DNA of 64,000 bases. Source: Archegozetes longisetosus. Taxonomy: Eukaryota > Arthropoda > Arachnida > Sarcoptiformes > Trhypochthoniidae. Position 1 is the first letter of the stretch. The number at the start of each line of letters is the position of its first letter. The notes beneath the pieces are model-generated. The model ran no database searches. It had not been told where the DNA came from and saw only the letters and a list, made by a program, of their open reading frames with translations. The position numbers and the translations under genes were made by a program. This document shows, in pieces, positions 55,473 to 64,000 of the stretch. The stretch is from assembly GCA_018873245.2 (NCBI GenBank), contig JAEMBT020000005.1, positions 14,584,001-14,648,000 of the forward strand, in the 5' to 3' direction.

Positions 55473-58400
55473 ATGAATACAAGAAATACAAAACGATATA
55501 ATCTTAATATTCATTTCGATATTAATCATAAGATTAAAGAAAGTAATAAAAGACAACAACAAGTTATTAATGAAGAGAAACTAAATGTTGACGAATCGCA
55601 AACAGATATGAACAATGGGACTGCAGTTCGCAGCAGTTCGAACAATCACTGGTCCGAAGAGAAACACACGAGAGACGCAAAATCTGTGTTTTATTGCAAA
55701 TGGAAGTTGTGTTCGTTCAGAACAGTTTCGGAATGTTTGATACGAAAGCATACGATTAAACACCAGAAGCCTTACACGTGTTCATTCGTCAGTTGTGGCC
55801 AACGATTCGCTCAAACCAAAGACCTGTTGAGTCACTTCAGTTCAACACATTTGGACACAAATGCTTTCAAGTGTAATTTCGCCAATTGTTCGCTCGCCTT
55901 CTCTGATCTGAAGTCATTGACAGACCATAGAGTGTCTCACGTCTCAAAGAATCCTAAGTTTAGCATAAATAGTGATGAAAATAGACCCACAGATTGTGAA
56001 GCTCCAACCAAAACTCAAACTGAAGGCCAGACTAACGCAAAAATTATTTACGAGAAAAAAGTGATCACTCAAGAGAGACTTAACAATCAAAATATAGTGT
56101 CGCTCAAATTGTCTCATTGTATCGATAATAATGGTTTGCATTCTATTGACGATAGTAGAGCGAATTTGGTCAAAGATTCCTCCCCTCAAAAGTCTGGCAA
56201 TTCTCAGAGACTGGTACTTATTGTCTTATTGTTTTTAATTTGATTCAGTATTCATTTTCCTATTGATGTTCTATCGATTAATTTGTTTTGTCAATTAAGA
56301 ACTCAATTAAACTTATGAATTATTTATATTTCCATAGACAACAACTACTATTGAATTGGCAGAATCCGAACCTCAAATCGACACAGATTTTAAGCATAAA
56401 AATGTCAAGTCAGATAATTTTGACAAGTTTCGTAATAAAGCTGTTAATTCAGTGATTCGTTGCTCTAATAATTCAATAACTGATGAGATAATTGAAGGAA
56501 ACGATAACTACGTTAAATTGCGTTCAATTGACGGCAGATTTTGGTACAAATGTCTATGGGATTATTGCGATTACGGAAACATTAATGAAGGAATTATAAG
56601 ACGACATGTCCAGAAACACGAATTCCCTCATAAATGTTCGTTCGACTCATGCAATAAGAATTTTGCGACCGTTTCTGAAATGGCTCTTCACCTAAAGCTT
56701 ACTCATTATGGAGAAAAGCCCTATAAGTGTGATTGGCTTCAGTGTGAAGACGCTTTTCCCAGTTTGCAAACGCTGTCTCAACATAAGCGTCAACATTTGA
56801 GGCAATCTATCAGTTGCGAGAGCAAAGTGAAAAAAGTTAAACAAGTAGTTGAGAAAAAATTTCAGTGCTCTTTCGGAAAATGTAGTACGTATCGAATCAC
56901 TTCTAATGAATTTCTCTTTTTAAATAGTCAACGTTATTTAACATTATTCTTATTTATTTCTGGATTCAGTTTTTTCTTTCATAAAACTTGATTTACTTCA
57001 AATAATTAGAAAATAATATAATTTTAAGTTTATTATATTTAAAAATTGATTTTATTTCAAAAAATAAGTCATGAATTTCGCGACTAATGAAGAATTAGAA
57101 GTTCATCAACAAATTCACTCAGGTGTTCGTCCATTCAAGTGCTTATACCCCGAGTGCACTTTTGCCGCTAAAACAAAAGATAAATTAAAATACATCATTC
57201 ACGACATTCAAGAGATAAGGTATTGAAGTGCCTGTGGCCGACATGTGATAAAAGTTTCACAATTGGTGAACAATTGAGGCGACATGAAAAATCACACACT
57301 AATAAAGATAAACTAATTTGTGAATTCGATCAGTGCGATCTCATGTTTGAAAGTGCGCGAGATTTGGAGAAACATTTACGCAAACATTTGGGTTTAGGAG
57401 AAAGAGATCTTTCAAATGATTTGAAATGCCATTTTGGATTTTGCAGTTAGTTTTTGCTTTATTCTCAATTATTATCATTTAATAAAACCAATCGTTATGA
57501 TAGATGATTGATTTGTTTTTCTAATAATTTTTAATTTAATCGCAATCGAATCCAATTTAGATTGTGTTTAATATTTTGTGTAGAAATGCATTTTCAAACG
57601 AAAGAAGAGCTTCGATCTCACAGTCAAATACATAATAGAGGCAAACGATTATATAAATGTGGTTATGATAACTGCTCATATTCTGGTAAAACCCTGGATA
57701 AGTTAAGCGCCCATATCCGCTATCATTCTGGTGAACGACCATTTAGGTGTGACTTCATTGGTTGTCATCAAAGTTTTATACAAAGTCATCATTTGGCCAG
57801 ACATCGAAAAACTCATTTTGGGGAAAAAGACTTTGATAAAAGTGATAAGTCAGTTGATGGACCGGTTGACAAAACGATGGATAAACCTATTGATCAACCA
57901 ATTATTCAAAGTCCATGTTCGAAGTCGTACTCGAGTGAAAGGTCTTTGGAAGCACATGATGACAATAAACACACTGAAAGTGAGACAAATTTGACTGAAA
58001 CAACTAAAACAAAGAGAAAAAATTCAGTAGAAGATGGTTCAGATTCTGGTGGTCTTCCTTCAGTTAAAGATTTGGATTTTGATTCGAGTGAGACTGTAAC
58101 TGAAGCAAAGGCAAAAAAGGTTTGTTACTAATGTCTTGTTTGGTAACTGTTTCCAAATATCAATTTTTATTTTGCTTGACTTTTACAAACTATAAATCAG
58201 AAAATGATGATAAATTGGTCATCGAATAATAAATCGTTTTGTTGTGACTTTGGTAAATGCAGTTTCAGATGCGTGACAAACGAACAGCTCAATAAACACA
58301 AAGCAATACATTCAGGCTCGCGACCTTTTGTTTGTAGTTATGATGATTGTACTTACAGAACAAGTAGGAAAGAAAATCTAGTCATTCATACGCGAAGACA

Positions 58401-58581
58401 CACGGGAGAAAAACCATATAAATGCGAATGGAATGATTGTAAGCAAGCATTTGTTACTCGAGACCACTTGAAAAGACACACTCAGTCTCACAGCAAATCA
58501 AAACAAACGCTCAAACAATTGCAAAAATTGGAACAAGAGATTGAGCGATCTCTCAAAAAATTAGATCAATTGTTGCAGTAA
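55473..58581 (+). CDS. Multi-C2H2 zinc-finger protein with one frameshift
   Basis: Five exons: 55473-56213, 56338-56884, 57069-57445, 57584-58119, 58201-58581, about 860 residues. I count about 16 fingers of an unusual common form, C-x4-C rather than C-x2-C, as in GLI/ZIC and TFIIIA-like fingers (YTCSFVSCGQRF, YKCDWLQCEDAF, YKCEWNDCKQAF). Several are joined by TGEKPY-type linkers. Such arrays bind nucleic acid in the nucleus; the target is unknown. The C-terminus is a Lys/Leu-rich helix. In exon 3 the reading frame changes at about 57193: one base is missing in the finger that starts FKCLYPECTF, so exon phases add up only if that base is restored. This is either a recent mutation, an allele, or an assembly error. 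Other fingers and splice sites are intact. Confidence 0.8.
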
Positions 58582-59355
58582 ATTTTGGTATTTTTTATGT
58601 GTATAATGTTTATAAATTGCAATTTGCAAAATAATGTCGAATAGTCTTACCAGCGTTGATCGAACACCTGTTAACTAATTATATCGAATTTCTTATGAAA
58701 CTATTTGTTTCTATTACGTAACTATTATGTAACTAAATTTGCTTTGAGTTTAAGTTATGTTAGAATGAGTCGCGCGGCATAACAAAACTTTTTAAGTGAA
58801 CCATTTATCTTTAATTACGCTACACCAAAGTATTATTTCCGTAAAAATAAAGGTTAAACAAATCAAAACTTATTCTTTCAAACCATCAATTACTCGATTT
58901 GTTCGAAAATTTTCAAAAATAAAAGAATCATTTGTACAAAAAGTAAAAAATTATCGAATATTTGTTCAGTTTAAATATACTTGAAATCCACGTTTCTAAA
59001 GCTAAGGAACCTATTGCTTAATCCTTTAGAGATCAATGTATTGTTTTAGGAACATTCATCTCTAATATAAAATGGACCAAAAGATGGCTTTTGCAAAATT
59101 AAAGGATTGCACTAAGCTTAAAAAACTTCGTTTTAGGGCCAAATTTAAATTTTAAGCAACTTATCAAATCTTATATCTTTGTTTAGTGCAGCTTTTAAAT
59201 TGTATCAAAACAGTTTAGTATCAATTTTTTCATTAGTGAAATAAAAAGGTTTTTGATTTTTTGTGCTTTCTTGGGCTTTGGTCTTTAATAAAGGTAAGCA
59301 CAAGTTAATTGCATCATTATTATAAAGCCTAAACATTTTAGACAGAGAGACTTAA
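58582..59355. other. Intergenic AT-rich DNA
   Basis: No features recognised. Confidence 0.35.
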
Positions 59356-59358
59356 GGA

Positions 59359-59377
59359 GAGTGAGTGAGTGAGTGAG

Positions 59378-59417
<40 letters not shown>

Positions 59418-59418
59418 C
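59359..59418. repeat. Compound microsatellite (GTGA)n(TA)n(GA)n
   Basis: Four GTGA-type units, about eight TA units and about eleven GA units follow directly on one another. Confidence 0.9.
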
Positions 59419-59559
59419 ACTGCCGGAGCCTGCATTCTAGTCTCGAGGCTAGAAGTTCTGAAGCGTTTTCTGTTTAGATAAGGCTTATTAGATTTTAATT
59501 CAATTATATAAAAATTTTTACTATAATGATATTTAGTAAATTCAATAAGAAAGAACAAT

Positions 59560-59670
59560 GAAAATAAGTCTATGGGATTCTGGCTATCCATACACCCGGG
59601 ATCTCGATATATTTTAATAGAGGTCATCATCCTGATCAAAATTGTCAATGGGCCCACCCTGTATAACTTA
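59560..59670. mobile_element. Possible Tc1/mariner-like terminus
   Basis: GGGCCCACCCTGTATA at about 59650-59665 looks like the outer tip of a mariner-type MITE. I could not find the matching opposite end, so this is a solo or decayed terminus. Confidence 0.25.
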
Positions 59671-59954
59671 TAGTATATCCGCTAAGATGTCCTTAAAGTA
59701 AACTTTTAAAATGAATCTTCGATTTTCTCTAAGGATATTATAGATATCGAAAAACGGGTTTCATAATTGTAATCAGCGTTAAATTCTACATCGAAATCAT
59801 ATATCATATAATAAAAAATAAAAGTGGAAAAATTCGATATAAAAAATTGATTTCATATTCGGAATCAGCGTTAAAAAATACATATAGATCAGTTGAAAAG
59901 TCTATCAGCTGGAGACCTAATGTTGATTAGAGGCAAAATACAACTCGACACCGG

Positions 59955-60182
59955 GCCTCCTCTCAATACTTTGTCTATATTCTAATAGACAGAAAGAAGG
60001 CTGGTGTCGATTCTGTATCTTCCTATATTTGCTCTTGTGTCCAGGGCCTCAGAACTGTCGGATGTTGTGCGCACATCGCGACACTTCTGTGGTTTCTTGG
60101 GTATGCCCAACATTTACCTGAGATACCAATTCCCGCAGAATTTTTAAACGATTTCTGCGTGGAATTGGAGGACCAAGAGTAA
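59955..60182 (+). pseudogene. SWIM zinc-finger protein C-terminal fragment
   Basis: An open plus-strand frame ending with TAA at 60180-60182 encodes SSQYFVYILIDRKKAGVDSV, then CSCVQGLRTVGCCAHIATLL and WFLGYAQHLPEIPIPAEFL. The CxC-x9-CxH pattern is a SWIM zinc finger, and the wording around it (RTVGCCAHIA, LGYAQH) is that of SWIM proteins found in many copies in arthropod and cnidarian genomes, probably transposon-borne. The upstream part is not recognisable. It is likely the tail of a decayed element; a functional host gene exon is less likely. Confidence 0.55.
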
Positions 60183-60934
60183 GTATCGGCAGCGACTTTT
60201 AGGGGTGTTGAGTGGGGGCGGAGGGTGAGTCCCCACCTATGCATTAATGTATCTATAATAACAATAATTATATATTATATTATATAATTGATAGCCAGGG
60301 CTTGTCAAACTTCTTTGCTAAATTCAAATTATAATAAGTAGCAAAAGTTTTCATTATCTCAAAACTCATGAAACACTTGGATTTCTGATGATATGCACTT
60401 GCATTAAAATTTCTGTCAATTTGTTATCAAATATTTTATTTATGTTTAATAATAAGCAATCAATTGATGCATGAATAAATGTGCTTTACTTTGGTTTATG
60501 AAGGCTTTTAAGTAACTTTACAGTATAGCTTCTCTGATTTATTCGAAAACTTTTTCATTTTTGAATACAGTTCAAAACCTTTGTAAGAAGTTTTCTTAGT
60601 ACAGACTCACATTTAAGTTTTGAAAATTCTTTGGAAGAGGCTATAACCCCCTAGACCTCCGCTGGCTACGGCAGTGTGTGCGTGTGTGAAATATAGAGTG
60701 ATATTGAAAGAGAAATAAAAGAGAGAACTGCTGAAGATTTTAATGGTGTATTTACGTAAAGAGTGTTTCCCAAGCTCTATAAGACTTCACAGCAGTATTC
60801 ATGAACAGCATTTGAGGTTCAAATGACTTAAACAAATTGTAATAGTGAGAAAGAACGCGAGTTTGAATCTGAAACTTTCTCAACTAAAACTTAATTGAGC
60901 TAAGGTTCTATCTGCTAGATCTGAACAAAATTTA
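60183..60934. other. Intergenic AT-rich DNA
   Basis: No genes seen. Confidence 0.35.
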
Positions 60935-60942
60935 AATATAAG

Positions 60943-61591
60943 TAGTGCTCCGCACGAGTCGAGTTCGAGTCGAGTCTGTTTAAACCGCGAATCGATTTGA
61001 TTTGGACTCGCGTCGAGCCTACCCGAAGACTCGAAACAACTAATATTAGTGGATTACATAAGTTTTTCAACTCAAATATGGAATGGATGTGTAGAGTGGA
61101 CTCTCTTTTATACTAAAATGCGTGCTTCCTAGATATTTCCTGAATATGTTACAAGATTGTAGAATGCTTTGAAAAGTTCCAAAAATTACACAAGTTTCTA
61201 GGATGCTCTAATAAGTTCTAGAGTATTCCATGAGTTTGTAGAATGCTTTAATGAGTTCTAGAATGTTCCATAAGTTTCTAGAGTGTTCTAGTAAGTGCTA
61301 GAGTATTCTATGGGTTTCTAGAATGTTTTACCAAACTCTAGAATATTCCATAGCTTTATAGAGTCCTCTACAGATTTCTAGAATGCTCTAGAAAGCTCCA
61401 GAATGTTGAAATCATGGAACATTTTTACAGCTCAAAATGAGTTCAAATCCCTTAAACCTATTTGAGTCATACTCGAACTCGAGTTGGACTTGACTCGACT
61501 GTGTTTGAGTCAAATCTTCTAGAGATTTGAACACGAAGTTTGAATAGATTTGATAAATCGCTCAAATCGACTCGACTCGTGCGGAGTACTA
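60943..61591. mobile_element. hAT MITE with heat-shock-element-like array
   Basis: A 649-bp element with perfect 8-bp duplications AATATAAG (60935-60942, 61592-61599). The TIR tips are TAGTGCTCCGCACGAGTCGAG and, inverted, TAGTACTCCGCACGAGTCGAG; further GAGTCGAG words fill the subterminal parts. The interior contains the 10-bp periodic array listed separately. No transposase coding sequence remains. Intact duplications and tips suggest a fairly young insertion. Confidence 0.88.
61191..61410. repeat. 22 in-phase decamers, consensus GAATGTTCTA
   Basis: Twenty-two consecutive 10-bp units without any indel; alternate units lean to GAATGTTCCA and TAAGTTTCTA, a 20-bp higher-order unit. TTC occupies positions 6-8 exactly in 11 units and GAA positions 1-3 exactly in 7 (GAG in 4 more). 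Alternating GAA and TTC every five bases is the definition of the heat-shock element; a perfect three-part site TTCTAGAATGTTC is at 61256-61268. Confidence 0.85.
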
Positions 61592-61599
61592 AATATAAG

Positions 61600-62080
61600 A
61601 TTACATTATTTTTTGAAAGTTGTCCTTAACTTAAGAGTTATTTGTGAATAAGGCTAATCTCATAATTAGAACTAATTGAAACTTTCTCTAATAGCACGAT
61701 AAGAGTTTAATAATTTTATTCATACAAGCATTATGCATTTTTAGAAAATCAACTTTTGAAATTGTTTTTGTAAGATTTAATTAATTAATGCTGAATTAAC
61801 ATATTTTATATAGAAAGCTAGACCAAATATATTCATTCAAAGCATTACTAAATTGAATTAGATCAAATTTTAATACTTCACTTAGAATGCTTTAGTTTTT
61901 CTGATTAATATCTTCAATGATAACATTTAACAACGATTAAACAAATTTTCAACTTAAACTAAGCGATACTCGAGAAAATTTTTTAAGTTTAATGCTTTCG
62001 CTCGCATACCACTTGATTTTTTGGAAATTTCCAAATTCCTAGATTTCTAAAAACTTATTTAAAATAAAATTTAGCTTATC
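61600..62080. other. Intergenic AT-rich DNA
   Basis: No features recognised. Confidence 0.35.
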
Positions 62081-62083
62081 AAA

Positions 62084-63580
62084 ATGTCAACACGATCACC
62101 ACCACCATCACTAATAACAACACTAGCAGCAGTAGCAACAAGAGCAACGCCACGAGTAGCAACATCATCACCAAAATCCTGCAAAGCTTGTGGCAAAAGC
62201 GATTATATCCGTAGATCGAGCCTCAAGTGTGACTTCCATATGCCTCCTCATAAACGAAGAATGTGCGACATCAAATACGTTACAGAGACGTACACTATCA
62301 AATGCGGACTCAGCAAGTTTTGCTGGAGGAATAATCTTATCATTTCTGCAATCACTAACGATATTCTCGAAATATCTCAATTGATGGTAGAAGCCTCCCT
62401 TTTATTCAGCTTTCACTGCAGCAAATTATGTACATATTTAGAATAGAATCCAATCATCGAACGGCCAGATTTACTAATCTTTTTCTAACAATTGCAAGAG
62501 AAGAAAACAGCTGGACCCTGAATATGGAAATTTAGGAAAGACGTTTTATAGGGAGTACTTTTATGATGGAAGACATCTATCTTTTCCCATACAGAATACA
62601 GCAAGAACTTGAAACAAATGTCAAAAACAATATTATCAGACACATGCCTGCACGAGTCAAAAAATAATTCAAGTTAAAGCTCCCTATACTGGATAAGACT
62701 TTGGATGATCTGCTGAAGTTCTTGTTCGATAAGGAAAGTGGAAGACTATCAAACAAGTATTTGGATGAGTTCAGAAGAGAATTCAACTTAGAAACTACTT
62801 TTGAACATCTTGACAGTCGTTGGTGGCAATACACTCTCCTTCTATTCGATCTGCAAAAGTTTTTCAACGATATCCGAGACACATCAATACGGGAAAGACA
62901 ACAACAGATCAAACCATTCAATTTATTCTCAGTGTTTTCATTTGATAAATAATACATTTTATACACTGCAGATGACTTACATAATTTATTATCATCATTA
63001 TCATTAATTGAGAATCGAAAACATCGAAATTGTGCGAGTTTTCGCGAAAATTCTGAGGAATATTGGAAGGCATTCTTCAATGTTGCAAAATTGAAAACCA
63101 TGAGCAACATGAGACCTTCGGTGGCTTTTTTCAACCAATGGTATCAATTTTTCAGTACATATGGAAAGAAAAACATGACCAAAGACTGATAGAAAAGATT
63201 TTAATTCATCTTTGAGCTCCAGGCTACGCAACAATGAGTTCTCAAGTTTCTTTGGGATCGATCCTGGAGCGAGATATATGTATTGGGAGGTAAAAGATGA
63301 AAAAACATCTCTACAAGAGTTCATCATTTCGATACAACACAAGAGTTTCACTGAAAGTTAAAATAATTAGCTGAAGATGTCTTAACCACCGTTAGAAATG
63401 ATCAGGAAAAAATCGAACAAGAGGCTAAAATTGTGATTAGCGGAAAATATGATTACTTGCAATACACTGAATTCACTTTGAAACACGTTGAAAAACTACA
63501 ACAGTCATTTTCGAGAAAAGTTGTTTCAAAGTTGAAATGGCACAAAATGTTTTGGACCAAAAAGTCAATCAAATCGTAGG
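62084..63580 (+). pseudogene. Decayed Fanzor/TnpB-like gene, tentative
   Basis: A run of plus-strand coding remnants: an N-terminal Ser/Thr/Ala tail, a Cys-knuckle block (SCKACGKSDYIRRSSLKC), a helical block with WWQYTLLLFDLQKFFNDIRD, a block ending FNLFSVFSFDK, and about 63250 FFGIDPGARYMYWEVKDEKT followed by a Lys/Arg-rich ending (RKVVSKLKWHKMFW) near 63.57 kb. An Asp-Pro-Gly-x-Arg motif after a hydrophobic strand resembles the first RuvC motif of TnpB/Fanzor RNA-guided nucleases, and the block order recalls eukaryotic Fanzor-like transposon proteins. The zinc ribbon and later RuvC motifs are not seen. The reading is interrupted several times, so it is broken. The identity is inference from motif style; another transposon protein is possible. 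Confidence 0.3.
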
Positions 63581-63589
63581 CATATTGTA

Positions 63590-64000
63590 AAATTGATTTA
63601 GCAAGCATTATGATCCCCTCTAATTGTAACTAAACCAACCAATAACTCGAAAAGCTTTTAATTTTACTTTAATACTTGTTTACCTTGATCATGTAGTTAA
63701 GTGGTTTTTCGAAAATCAATAACGTTTAAATTATGTTTTTGCAAAAAGATTTTCATGTTGTTTTTAAGAATATACTCAATTGTATTTCAGAGCTGTACAG
63801 GTTGTACAGTATTCTAAAATAAACAGTGCTTGCAATCATGAGCCGGTTTAGTCACTCTTAGGATATGTTATAATCATTGAAAAAGAAGAGAGCATATGAG
63901 GCGAAGGTAATTCTAACCTAACTAACTTTAGTAAGATAGCAGCTCAGTTCCTCTATTAGTCGAAAAGAACGGCAGAAGACGACAGATCCCTGATAAAGAC
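63590..64000. other. Intergenic AT-rich DNA
   Basis: No features recognised up to the window edge. Confidence 0.35.

Noticed and set aside
61191-61410. Idea that the decamer array is a CRISPR-like array
   Set aside because: Units are 10 bp with no spacers and lie in a hAT MITE of an animal genome.

Overview
The window is nuclear DNA from an AT-rich animal genome. Genes are split by short GT-AG introns (about 50-270 bp), carry AATAAA signals, and lie between many small DNA transposons. The short introns, the transposon mix, a degenerate TTAGG-type repeat and spider-like glycine-rich secreted proteins suggest an arthropod, perhaps an acariform mite. That placement is inference; no taxon marker gene is present.

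Layout. 0-6.3 kb is mostly transposons: an inverted-repeat MITE, a five-exon Tc1/mariner-type element, two more inverted-repeat elements and a pogo/Tigger remnant. At 7.6-8.2 kb is an SR splicing factor (minus strand). At 10.1-11.6 kb is a 1.5-kb fold-back element with nearly identical 511-bp arms. Two small membrane-protein genes (12.5 and 15.2 kb, minus) flank a hAT relic. At 16.0-19.0 kb is a PDPR-like regulatory subunit of pyruvate dehydrogenase phosphatase, and at 20.3-21.6 kb a tweety-type channel. From 21.7 to 29.7 kb there is a transposon stack: a hAT MITE, a pogo-like element carrying a nested MITE and a mariner, a LINE fragment, a near-complete hAT and a Merlin fragment. A PIF/Harbinger remnant (30.4-31.4 kb) precedes two housekeeping genes, cardiolipin synthase (31.6-32.4 kb) and glucosidase II alpha (32.9-36.8 kb, ten exons).

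From 38 to 52.7 kb secreted products dominate: three small Gly- or Gln-rich proteins with matching signal peptides and intron phases, and two RNase T2 genes facing each other. Between them are a Tc1 element with one frameshift and an F-box/LRR gene. At 54.8 kb is a third tiny membrane protein. At 55.5-58.6 kb is a C2H2 protein with about 16 fingers and a single-base frameshift. The right end holds a SWIM-domain fragment, a hAT MITE containing a 10-bp periodic array that matches the heat-shock element, and a decayed gene with Fanzor/TnpB-like features.

PDPR and CRLS1 are both mitochondrial, and glucosidase II acts in the ER. I see no operon-like logic beyond the loose cluster of secreted proteins at 38-53 kb. 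All calls come from reading the sequence and from family knowledge; no database search was run.
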